From Rhodococcus sp. 1163 (lineage in GTDB: Bacteria; Actinomycetota; Actinomycetes; Mycobacteriales; Mycobacteriaceae), in contig NZ_MKKX01000036.1 in assembly GCF_002091985.1 (NCBI RefSeq), forward strand, positions 1-64,000: a stretch of 64,000 nucleotides of DNA. The letters are read 5' to 3'. The notes under the pieces are model-generated. The model had not been told where the DNA came from, ran no database searches, and was given only the letters and a program-made list of their open reading frames with translations. Made by a program: the position numbers and the translations under genes. This document shows, one piece after another, positions 57,249 to 64,000 of the stretch. Positions within the stretch are counted from its first letter, which is position 1; each line of letters begins with the position of its first letter.

Positions 57249-57689
57249 GTGCTGCGCTTCGATCCTTTTCGTGACTTCGATTCTCTCGCCGCGAACATGC
57301 TCGGAGCATCGAGTGGCTCGGGCCGTGTTCCACGGTTCATGCCCATGGACCTGTACAAGGTCGACGATCGCTACATTCTGAGCGCCGATCTACCCGGTGT
57401 CGATCCTGGCTCGATCGATGTAGATGTGGACCGCGGAACGCTTACTCTCACCGCGCATCGCACTGTGCCGGAAACTGATGGTGTGCAATGGATTTCCTCC
57501 GAACGCTTTGCCGGCACGTTCCGTCGCCAGGTTTCCCTGGGTGAGGGAATCGATGTCGAGAACATCTCTGCAACCTACGACAACGGCGTCCTGTCGGTGA
57601 TGATTCCGCTCGCCGAACGCGCAAAGCCCCGCAAAATCGACATCGCCCACGGGGAAACACGGCGTTCGATCGAAACCCACTCCACCTGA
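57249..57689 (+). CDS. Hsp20/alpha-crystallin small heat-shock protein
   Basis: 146 residues. N-terminal LRFDPFRDFDSLAANML, then the alpha-crystallin domain: PMDLYKVDDRYILSADLPGV, DVDVDRGTLTLTAHRT, RFAGTFRRQVSLGEGIDVEN, and the AxxxNGVLxxxxP signature as ATYDNGVLSVMIPLAER. Binds unfolding proteins and forms oligomers. GTG 57249 chosen because AGGAGG (57235-57240) lies 8 bases upstream. A CIRCE element upstream indicates HrcA repression relieved by heat. Confidence 0.93.
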   Translation: MLRFDPFRDFDSLAANMLGASSGSGRVPRFMPMDLYKVDDRYILSADLPGVDPGSIDVDVDRGTLTLTAHRTVPETDGVQWISSERFAGTFRRQVSLGEGIDVENISATYDNGVLSVMIPLAERAKPRKIDIAHGETRRSIETHST

Positions 57690-57734
57690 GGGGCATTCGG
57701 TACCGAGCCTGTTACGGAAACGAGGTGATCTGTG

Positions 57735-57911
57735 ATGGAAACAGTACTGTGGCCGGACACTCCGGATCGTGACGAGTGGTGGCTCTCGATCCTCGACTCG
57801 GGGATACGAGAGTGCTCGACAGTCGATGTGATCGAACAGCATCGAGACGAACCACTCGACGACGACGAATATCCGCGCACGACGAGCCGAGATCCGATGG
57901 CCGTCGCATGA
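57735..57911 (+). CDS. Small acidic protein with N-terminal WP...WW motif
   Basis: 58 residues starting METVLWPDTPDRDEWWLSIL, followed by an acidic tail (DEPLDDDEYPRTTSRD) and MAVA. GAGGTGA precedes ATG 57735. It is encoded 45 bp after hsp20 with no terminator between, so it is probably on the heat-inducible message. A strong hairpin follows. No known domain; its N-terminus matches that of the 62-residue protein at 55072-55260 (ME-x-hh-WP-x-T-x3-D-x-WW). Confidence 0.55.
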   Translation: METVLWPDTPDRDEWWLSILDSGIRECSTVDVIEQHRDEPLDDDEYPRTTSRDPMAVA

Positions 57912-57957
57912 CGCGGCTGACCGCGTAACTTCGAGGTAGCCAGCAAAATCGATGGGG

Positions 57958-57993
57958 GCGCAACGGCATGGTCGCCGGACCATGCCGTTGCGC
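57958..57993 (+). terminator. Perfect 16-bp stem-loop after the hsp20 unit
   Basis: GCGCAACGGCATGGTC (57958-57973), loop GCCG, GACCATGCCGTTGCGC (57978-57993). No T-run follows, but the stem is very stable. It separates the hsp20/small-protein unit from the DUF2945 gene 30 bp later and could terminate, attenuate or protect the upstream message. Confidence 0.55.
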
Positions 57994-58023
57994 ACGCTCA
58001 CGCATTCGACAGGGGAAGAGTTC

Positions 58024-58233
58024 ATGGCTATCAAGTTCTCGGTGGGAGACCACGTTCGCTGGAACTCCGAAGTCGGGTACGTGCAAGGCACGATCACACG
58101 AGTCCACACCGAAGACGTCGACTACAAGGGGCATACCCGCCGCTGCAGCCCGGACGAGCCTCAGTACGAAATCAAGAGCGACAAGACCGACCATATTGCG
58201 ATGCACAAGGGCAACGTGTTGACGAAGATCTGA
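58024..58233 (+). CDS. DUF2945 (HVA1-type tudor-like) protein
   Basis: 69 residues: MAIKFSVGDHVRWNSEVGYV, QGTITRVHTEDVDYKGHTRR, SPDEPQYEIKSDKTDHIAMH, KGNVLTKI. Single small beta-barrel typical of DUF2945/hypervirulence-associated proteins; role unknown, often among stress genes. GGGGAAGAG precedes ATG 58024. Confidence 0.9.
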   Translation: MAIKFSVGDHVRWNSEVGYVQGTITRVHTEDVDYKGHTRRCSPDEPQYEIKSDKTDHIAMHKGNVLTKI

Positions 58234-58280
58234 TCCACGAACTCGGCCTCGCCACCGAGCAGGGAGATTAGGTTGGAGGT

Positions 58281-58655
58281 ATGACCGATGATGTAGGAAA
58301 GCGATGGCATGGCCCTGGGGGGTCTGGCGGTGTCCGCCGTGCCGCCCTGTTCACCGTCTCGGTCATCGTCAGTGCGCTGGTGGTGATGGTCGGATGCATC
58401 ATGTGGGCGGCCTGGGGGCCGCACTCGGGTCAGTGTCGCGACGCGGCGTTTGCAGTGTGCGCCGAGCCGGAGCGAACGATTCTTCTCGTTGTTCCGTCCG
58501 CTTTGTTGCTGCTTGGCGGATTGTTCGCGTTCGTTCAGACGTACCGGGTGTGGCGCAAAGGGGGAACTTGGCCGATTTGGCAGGGAGCCGGGTGGGCCTT
58601 GTTGGTCTCGATGGTCATCTACATGTCGATGTCGTTGAGCGTGCTGAGTCAATAA
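58281..58655 (+). CDS. Small membrane protein, unknown function
   Basis: 124 residues with three hydrophobic segments: AALFTVSVIVSALVVMVGCI, ILLVVPSALLLLGGLFAFVQ, and GWALLVSMVIYMSMSLSVL. Two Cys (SGQCRDAAFAVCAE) in the first external loop could form a disulfide. GGTTGGAGG precedes the ATG. No family recognised. Confidence 0.7.
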   Translation: MTDDVGKRWHGPGGSGGVRRAALFTVSVIVSALVVMVGCIMWAAWGPHSGQCRDAAFAVCAEPERTILLVVPSALLLLGGLFAFVQTYRVWRKGGTWPIWQGAGWALLVSMVIYMSMSLSVLSQ

Positions 58656-58767
58656 CGCTCGACGCCGAATCGAAGCGGTCCACCGAAACGCATCGAAGTG
58701 AAAGGCGCCGGTTTCGCCTCTACATGCGCTGGGTAGCTACCTGTCGACACCTCGACAAGGAGCCAAG

Positions 58768-59064
58768 ATGAACGACCGACCTCAGCAACACGAGACCACC
58801 ACAACAACTTCAACGCAACCCGCCGCGCGTTCCTCGCACAGCGCATCGCGAATCCTCACCGGAGTTGCCGCTGTATTCTTGGTGATCGCGTTGGTGATAT
58901 TCGTATTGCAAAACACAGAAAAGGCACACGTCGAATTTCTCGGGTTGAACCTCGATGTCGCTCAGGGTGTGTCACTACTTCTAGCCGCGATCGTCGGCTT
59001 TCTGATCGCGGTCCTCGGCAGTGGTGTGATGCGCCTGCGACGCCGGGTGCACAACCGCCACTGA
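58768..59064 (+). CDS. LapA/DUF1049-domain membrane protein
   Basis: 98 residues. Polar Thr/Gln-rich N-terminus, then two membrane helices with the DUF1049 signature: ILTGVAAVFLVIALVIFVLQ, NTEKAHVEFLGLNLDVAQGV, SLLLAAIVGFLIAVLGSGVM, and basic tail RLRRRVHNRH. AAGGAG precedes ATG 58768. Function in actinobacteria unknown, envelope-related by family. Confidence 0.88.
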   Translation: MNDRPQQHETTTTTSTQPAARSSHSASRILTGVAAVFLVIALVIFVLQNTEKAHVEFLGLNLDVAQGVSLLLAAIVGFLIAVLGSGVMRLRRRVHNRH

Positions 59065-59275
59065 ACCAGCCGCAGCCAGCAAGCAAGCTCTGCCATCAAC
59101 GCCCGGATAGTAGGACTGCTTTCTGCGCTGATTCGCCACACTGCGTACACATCTCGCTTCGGCTCACGATGCAACTCTCGAAAGTCAAATTTTCACCCAG
59201 CAGCGGACGCGCCAGTCGGGGGACTCCCGGTTCCATAGGTCGACCGGCTACGCGCGTGTCGCGATTCTCCTTCGG

Positions 59276-60262
59276 TCAGGTGGTCAGCGAGCCGGAGTCT
59301 GATACAAGGGTCATGTACTGCTCGCGGGGTAGCGGGCGGCCGGCACGTCGGAAAGCGTTCTGCACCGAAACGGTCTCGGGTGTGGTCGGCGCGATGTCGA
59401 GGATCGCGGGAGCGATCACCGGATACGCGCGGGGGGAGGACTTTTCGAGCATCTGGGCCAGCAGTTGCGGTCGGCGCGAGGCGATGCGCATCAGGGGGCG
59501 CAGCACTGCTGTGACCACTACGTCGAGGATCGGTCCCTGGCGCGACCCGATCGCTGCGCGTATCCAGCGCGGGAGGGTAGCGATCGTCGCCCGACGCAAA
59601 AGCCATTGGACCAGCGGGTTCAACAGACTTAGATGAGCCGGAAGCTGACTGAGATCAAGCTTGGCGCCGTCGAGGATGAGCTGTGCATGTTCGATCGCAG
59701 TCTCGCTGACCACCAGGCTCGGACGGACTCGCCGGTAGTACGCCCGCATCTCGGCACGGCTGCATGGGACGTCAGCGGGGTCGATTGTCTGGAACTGCGC
59801 GGCGATAGCGCACTCTGCCCAGTACTGACGCTCTTCTTCTTCGCTTAGCGGACCTGGGCCGAATTGCTCGTAGACGTGAAGTACCGACTGCCACTGGGTC
59901 AAGTGAATCCACAGTTGACCGGCTGGGTCGTTGGGATCATAGGTCTGCCCGGTAACTGGGTCGACACCTCTGATCCTTGAATGTATGCGCATCAGAGTGT
60001 CAGCTGCGCCGACTGCTGTACCGCTGTCGGCGAAGACGAGCGCCCCGGCGTATTCCAGAGTGCGGTCGTAACGATCGTCAGCGCGTTGACGCAACGAACC
60101 GGTACCAGCAACCGAAGCAACCACCAGTGGGTCGAACATCTCGGTGAGTGCGGTGCGCGTGAAACCCACCGTCATGGAGGTCGGATAGCGGTAGACCTTC
60201 CAGGTAACCGAGTCAGGGCCGAAGATGCCGAAGTCCTCCAGTGGGCTCACTATGCGTGTCAT
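59276..60262 (-). CDS. MpaB/DUF2236-family oxygenase
   Basis: 328 residues, helical. DUF2236 hallmarks: FGPDSVTWKVYRYPTSMTVG, DRYDRTLEYAGALVFADSGT, VHSRIRG-type segment MRIHSRIRGVDPVTGQTYDP, LWIHLTQWQSVLHVYEQFGP, and RAEMRAYYRR. Relatives include heme oxygenases such as latex-clearing protein and fungal MpaB, with His residues in the IHSRIRG and WIHLT segments as candidate heme ligands. The operator-like repeat begins at its start codon (ATG 60262). It lies 32 bp after a TetR gene on the same strand. Confidence 0.87.
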   Translation of the reverse strand: MTRIVSPLEDFGIFGPDSVTWKVYRYPTSMTVGFTRTALTEMFDPLVVASVAGTGSLRQRADDRYDRTLEYAGALVFADSGTAVGAADTLMRIHSRIRGVDPVTGQTYDPNDPAGQLWIHLTQWQSVLHVYEQFGPGPLSEEEERQYWAECAIAAQFQTIDPADVPCSRAEMRAYYRRVRPSLVVSETAIEHAQLILDGAKLDLSQLPAHLSLLNPLVQWLLRRATIATLPRWIRAAIGSRQGPILDVVVTAVLRPLMRIASRRPQLLAQMLEKSSPRAYPVIAPAILDIAPTTPETVSVQNAFRRAGRPLPREQYMTLVSDSGSLTT

Positions 60263-60290
60263 GCAACAAATAGTGTCGCATGTGTTGCAT
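60261..60290. promoter_or_regulatory. TetR-type operator repeats at the start of the DUF2236 gene
   Basis: ATGCAACA (60261-60268), AATAG, TGTCGCAT (60274-60281) is a near-perfect palindrome; another half-site TGTTGCAT follows at 60283-60290, perfectly complementary to the first. The core TGCAACA-N5-TGTYGCA equals that at 43732-43756. Position between tetR and its neighbour implies control of the oxygenase gene. Confidence 0.6.
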
Positions 60291-60294
60291 GGCG

Positions 60295-60939
60295 TCAAGC
60301 TTTGTCGATAGATCCGAACAGGAGCGGCACCAGGGTTCTATGGGCGTAGCTCCTCGCCCCTGCCTCGGAACGGAAGTCGATCGCGTGCTCTACCGGAAGT
60401 AGTACAAACGAGGCGAACAACCGGGTCACGGTCTCCCCGAGCGCATCGGCGTCGAGGTGAGTGGCCTGCCCGTGTGCCTGCAAATTCCTTACACCAGCGG
60501 CGGCGAAAGTACTGCTCAGTCGCAGCAACGCAGCATCATCCGCCAGCCCCGCCGCAATCAGGTTCTGCGGCTCGAACTCAGCAGTACGTCGAATCACCGG
60601 GTGCGCTGCGGCGAGACGCAGAGCGGCCGCGAAACCTTCGATCAGTTGATCGGCAGGGTCTTCGACCGCGGTCACAGCTTCCAAGATTCCCTGGGCCATT
60701 CGCTCGCCCTCGCGCAGGGTCATGGCTTGCAACAACGTGTCACGATCACTGAACCGACGGTAGACGGTGGTTCGGTTGACCCCGGCGCGACGCGCGACAC
60801 CATCGACGGTAAGCGCCCCGATTCCCTGGGCGGCGCAGACGTCTACCGCCGCATCGAGAATCTTGGTAGCGGTCGGATCGTCCGGCACATCGATCGATTC
60901 TCTGGCGAATACTCGCCCAAGCACCATTCCCAGATCCAC
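60295..60939 (-). CDS. TetR-family regulator
   Basis: 214 residues. TATKILDAAVDVCAAQGIGA with LTVDGVARRAGVNRTTVYRR, FSDRDTLLQAM; helical ligand-binding domain after residue 75. TAGTCT at 60946-60951 then 6 bases to GTG 60939 suggests a leaderless start. Its recognition helix (VNRTTVYRR) is close to that of the TetR at 43805, and both loci hold the same operator core. Confidence 0.9.
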   Translation of the reverse strand: MDLGMVLGRVFARESIDVPDDPTATKILDAAVDVCAAQGIGALTVDGVARRAGVNRTTVYRRFSDRDTLLQAMTLREGERMAQGILEAVTAVEDPADQLIEGFAAALRLAAAHPVIRRTAEFEPQNLIAAGLADDAALLRLSSTFAAAGVRNLQAHGQATHLDADALGETVTRLFASFVLLPVEHAIDFRSEAGARSYAHRTLVPLLFGSIDKA

Positions 60940-61054
60940 TGGGTCAGACTATCGGCCCGGTACATAGGAAGCGCGGCCGGTGAGCCACGCAAGGATTGCG
61001 ACCCGACAGAAGCCCACCGGCACGATTCGGATCCCAGTGGGCAGAGTCGACGGG

Positions 61055-62842
61055 TCAGGAATACAGGTCGCTGATTTCGGTGCGGTGAGCCGCGTGGATT
61101 ATGTTGCGCTTGAGCTTGAGTGTCGGCGTCAGTTCGCCGCTCTCCTGGGTGAAGTCGCGTTCGAGGATCGTGTACTTCTTGATCTTTTCGGGGTTGGAAA
61201 CTTTCTTGTTCGCCTCCGCCACGGCCGTATCGATGTCAGCGATCAAATCAGCGTTGGTCACCAGATCGGAGGTTGTCGTGGTGGGAGGGAGGCCGTTCCG
61301 CTCGACCCAAGCGGGCAAGGTCTCCGGGTCCAGTGTGATCAGTGCGCCGATGAACGGCTGACCGTCGCCGACCACGATGCACTGGCTGATCAGTGGGTGT
61401 GCGCGCATCGAATCTTCCAGGCCCGCCGGCGCGACGTTCTTGCCACCCGCGGTGACGATGATTTCCTTCTTACGACCGGTGATCGAGACGAATCCGTCAT
61501 TGTCGATCGAACCGAGGTCACCGGTGTGGAACCAACCGTCGATGATCGATTCGGCAGTTGCCTTCTCGTTCTTCCAGTAGCCGGCAAATACGACCGGACC
61601 GCGAAGGAGAAGTTCGCCATCGTCGGCGATACGCGCGGTGTGACCGTCGACCGGTTTGCCTACCGTACCGATGCGCTGCGCATTGGAATTGTTGATCGCG
61701 AAGGCGGCGCTCGATTCGGTGAGTCCGTATCCCTCATAGATCGGGATACCGGCCCCGCGGAAGTAATGCCCCAGGCGTGCGCCGAGCGCGGCGCCACCGG
61801 AGAATGCTTGCTTGCACTCCCCACCGAGAGCGGAGCGCAGCTTCGAATAGACGAGCTTGTCGAATATCGCGTGCTTGAGTCTGAGTGCTATTCCTGGGCC
61901 GCCCTTTTCGAGAGACTCGCTGTACTCGATAGCCGTTGCTGTGGCTCTGTCGAAGATCCCGGCCTTGCCGCTGTCCACGGCCTTTTGGCGCGCCGAGTTG
62001 TAGACCTTCTCGAATACGCGGGGCACCGAGAGGATGAAGGTGGGCTTGAAATCGGCGAACTGGTCGAGCAGCGTCGTCAAATCCGAGGTGTGGGCAACGG
62101 TTACTTTCGACTCGAACGCGCCGAATGAGATCGCTCGCGCGAACGCATGGGCGAGCGGCAGAAACATCAGAGTCTTCTTGCCCGGGATCATCGAATCCGG
62201 TAGTGCCAGACGGCAAACGGCTGCCTGCGCATAGAAGTTCGCATGCGTCAGCTGGACACCCTTGGGGCGTCCTGTTGTGCCGGAGGTATAGATCAGGGTC
62301 GCGGGTGAGGCTGCAGTGACCTGGTGACGACGAGTGTGCAGTTCTTCGTCGGTGATTGTGGAGCCGCGGTTGGCGAGCTCGTCGATCGCACCCGACTCGA
62401 TGACCAGAACCTCGCGGAGGGAGTCGGCGCCGTCGGTGACTTCCTTGTGGATCTCCGCGTGCTTGGTCGTTTCGACCACGAGAAGTGTTGTCGCGGAATC
62501 CTCGAGGATCCACTGCGCCTGATCGGGTGAGGATGTCTCGTAAATCGAGACAGTGCATCCGCCGGCAGTCCAGATGGCATAGTCGAAAACGACCCACTCG
62601 TAGCGGGTCGAGGAGAGGATGGCGACGCGGTCGCCGAGCTCCAGCCCCGACGCAATCAGACCCTTTGCGACTGCGGACACTTGCTTCGCGAATTGAGCTG
62701 CGGTGACGTCGATCCATCCACCGTTCGACCGCCGCTTGAATGGCGTGAATGTGGGGTCTTCCTCAGCATGACGGAACACGGAGTCGGCCATCGACACGTC
62801 GGCCGGAATCGAGAACGACTGAGGAACTGAGAACTCACGCAC
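61055..62842 (-). CDS. fadD15: Long-chain fatty acid-CoA ligase (FadD15 type)
   Basis: 595 residues, ANL superfamily, matching the ~600 of mycobacterial FadD15. LIYTSGTTGRPKGVQLTHAN, YEGYGLTESSAAFAINNSNA, GWFHTGDLGSIDNDGFVSIT, GRKKEIIVTAGGKNVAPAGL, and a C-terminal Lys region (ESGELTPTLKLKRNII). Activates long-chain fatty acids at the membrane. GTG 62842 is chosen: GGAGAG sits just upstream and the protein then begins REFSVPQSFSIPADVSMADS as in the family. Confidence 0.92.
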   Translation of the reverse strand: MREFSVPQSFSIPADVSMADSVFRHAEEDPTFTPFKRRSNGGWIDVTAAQFAKQVSAVAKGLIASGLELGDRVAILSSTRYEWVVFDYAIWTAGGCTVSIYETSSPDQAQWILEDSATTLLVVETTKHAEIHKEVTDGADSLREVLVIESGAIDELANRGSTITDEELHTRRHQVTAASPATLIYTSGTTGRPKGVQLTHANFYAQAAVCRLALPDSMIPGKKTLMFLPLAHAFARAISFGAFESKVTVAHTSDLTTLLDQFADFKPTFILSVPRVFEKVYNSARQKAVDSGKAGIFDRATATAIEYSESLEKGGPGIALRLKHAIFDKLVYSKLRSALGGECKQAFSGGAALGARLGHYFRGAGIPIYEGYGLTESSAAFAINNSNAQRIGTVGKPVDGHTARIADDGELLLRGPVVFAGYWKNEKATAESIIDGWFHTGDLGSIDNDGFVSITGRKKEIIVTAGGKNVAPAGLEDSMRAHPLISQCIVVGDGQPFIGALITLDPETLPAWVERNGLPPTTTTSDLVTNADLIADIDTAVAEANKKVSNPEKIKKYTILERDFTQESGELTPTLKLKRNIIHAAHRTEISDLYS

Positions 62843-62972
62843 TATTGACTCTCCAATGACGGCACTGTTGGCGGCTTCGGTAAAACAAGGGTGTCGCTGG
62901 GCTCGGGTGGATCGACGGTCCACGAAACGCAGTGCAATTCAATAATTTTGATAGTTCGGCGTCACGCTGCCG

Positions 62973-64000
62973 TTACTCTCGAGACGCTGCCACCATGTCC
63001 TCACGTTCGACGACCTTGACGCGTTCGCGGCCTTCTGTTTCGCCGAGGCTGCGTTCGTGGGCGTCGAGGCGGTACCAGCCGTCCCAGGTGGTGAAGGGGA
63101 CTTTTTTGCTCTCGAGGAAGTCGGTGACGGCCTGCTCGGTGGGTTCGGGGGCGGCGGTGAAGTTCGGTGCGTCCTCGAGGAGGTTGGCGACGGTTTCGTT
63201 GGCGTCGCCTTTGGTGTGGCCGATGAGGCCGACGGGACCGCGTTTGATCCAGCCGGTGACGTAGGTCGCCGGTACCACGGTGTGCGAGGCGGCAGGAGTG
63301 GAGCCTGCGGAATGACCGTGGACAGGTTCGAGTACGCGGCCTGCTTCGTTGGGGATGGTGCCGGCTTGGTCGTCGAAGGGGAGTTGGGCGATGTTTTTGG
63401 AGAGGTATCCGACGGCGCGGTAGACCGCTTGGACGTCCCAGTCGTTGTATTTGCCGGTGCCGCGGACGTTGCCGGTGCCGTCGAGTTCGGTGCGTTCGGT
63501 GCGTAGGCCGATGACTTTGCCGTTGTCGCCGAGGATTTCGGTGGGGGATTCGAAGAAGTGCAGGAACAGTTTGTGGGGGCGGTTGCCGACGTCGCGGATG
63601 GCCCAGTCTTGGAGGGTGTTGGCGACCATGTCGACCTGTTTGGATCCGCGGCGTGCGGCTTCGGAGCCTTCGTCGTAGTCGATGTCTTCGGGGGCGACGA
63701 TGACTTCGATGTTGGTGGAGTGGTCGAGTTCGCGGAGTTCGAGGGGGGTGAATTTGGCTTGTGCGGGTCCGCGGCGTCCGAAGACGTGGACTTCGATGGC
63801 TTTGTTGGTTTTGAGGCCGGCGTAGACGTTGGCGGGGATTTCGGTGGGGAGGAGTTCGTCGCCGGTTTTGGCGAGGACGCGGGCGACGTCGAGGGCGACG
63901 TTGCCGACGCCGAGTACGGCGACTTTTTCGGCCGTGAGGGGCCAGGTGCGGGGGACGTCGGGGTGGCCGTCGTACCAGGAGACGAAGTCGGCGGCGCCGT
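62973..64000 (-). CDS. fprA: NADPH-ferredoxin reductase FprA (adrenodoxin reductase type), N-terminus outside window
   Basis: At least 342 residues; the FAD-binding N-terminus lies beyond the window. Visible: VSWYDGHPDVPRTWPLTAEK, VAVLGVGNVALDVARVLAKT (NADP motif), VHVFGRRGPAQAKFTPLELR, HKLFLHFFESPTEILGD, VYRAVGYLSKNIAQLPFDDQ, TYVTGWIKRGPVGLIGHTKG, and a C-terminal TWDGWYRLDAHE. Transfers electrons from NADPH to ferredoxins. Coding bias is extreme: almost every codon ends in C or A until the last ~10, unlike neighbouring genes. Confidence 0.93.
   Translation of the reverse strand, partial: GAADFVSWYDGHPDVPRTWPLTAEKVAVLGVGNVALDVARVLAKTGDELLPTEIPANVYAGLKTNKAIEVHVFGRRGPAQAKFTPLELRELDHSTNIEVIVAPEDIDYDEGSEAARRGSKQVDMVANTLQDWAIRDVGNRPHKLFLHFFESPTEILGDNGKVIGLRTERTELDGTGNVRGTGKYNDWDVQAVYRAVGYLSKNIAQLPFDDQAGTIPNEAGRVLEPVHGHSAGSTPAASHTVVPATYVTGWIKRGPVGLIGHTKGDANETVANLLEDAPNFTAAPEPTEQAVTDFLESKKVPFTTWDGWYRLDAHERSLGETEGRERVKVVEREDMVAASRE

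Noticed and set aside
57390..58109. 239-codon minus-strand frame over hsp20 and the small ORF
   Set aside because: Antisense to hsp20 with its alpha-crystallin motifs; no start signal.

Overview
The window is high-GC actinobacterial DNA from a mycolic-acid-bearing genus, most probably Rhodococcus. The supports are a galactan (galactofuranosyltransferase) locus, a bacterial proteasome activator ending in GQYL, a mycolyltransferase-like esterase, aromatic aminotransferase Pat, a conservon-type signalling operon, and many genes that start a few bases after a TANNNT box (leaderless transcripts). Several blocks follow the order I remember from the Mycobacterium tuberculosis Rv3772-Rv3784 region. 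No rRNA, CRISPR array, insertion sequence or prophage is visible.

Region by region. 1-5 kb: dTDP-rhamnose genes rmlC (cut by the window edge), rmlA and rmlB, interrupted by a three-gene cassette (secreted protein, type VII secretion-like protein carrying a frameshift, small partner). 5-10.5 kb: a glycan-decorating operon (GT2, GtrA flippase-like, epimerase, polyprenyl-phosphate GT2, 764-residue multi-pass GT-C/YfhO-like protein). 10.6-17.5 kb: GlfT2-like transferase, small AraC and VOC genes, TylF-type methyltransferase, GlfT1, the Wzt/Wzm-type exporter pair, and Bpa. 17.7-22.9 kb: a lysine-less class-V aminotransferase homologue, quinone oxidoreductase, MarR, tRNA-Ser(UGA), a DUF732 lipoprotein, an NTF2-like protein, and a YCII protein followed by a decayed ECF sigma factor. 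22.8-28.1 kb: MHYT sensor plus a four-gene conservon (histidine kinase, roadblock, DUF742, GTPase) whose kinase tail carries perfect 54-bp tandem repeats. 28.3-36 kb: FNT channel, excalibur protein, mycolyltransferase-like esterase, hydrolases, AraC, Pat, tRNA-Ser(GCU), tRNA-Arg(ACG), TetR. 36-52.5 kb: a catabolic island. 52.5-64 kb: UvrA-like ATPase, MurE paralogue, CIRCE-controlled Hsp20, small stress or envelope proteins, an MpaB-type oxygenase with its TetR, FadD15-type ligase, and FprA running off the window.

Working together: the first 17.5 kb would make dTDP-rhamnose, polymerise and export galactan, and decorate an envelope glycan. The island at 39-51.7 kb reads as an oxidation pathway for a hydrophobic substrate: a ferritin-like diiron protein (PF10118 type) beside its own ferredoxin reductase, a Baeyer-Villiger monooxygenase and an SDR in one operon under a divergent TetR with a perfect operator, then aldehyde dehydrogenase plus CoA ligase, then acyl-CoA dehydrogenase plus FadB. 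The observations I consider most novel are two tiny genes (55.1 and 57.7 kb) that share an N-terminal WP...WW motif, the diiron/reductase/BVMO operon, the shared operator core at two TetR loci, and the Gtr-like glycosylation module inside the galactan locus.
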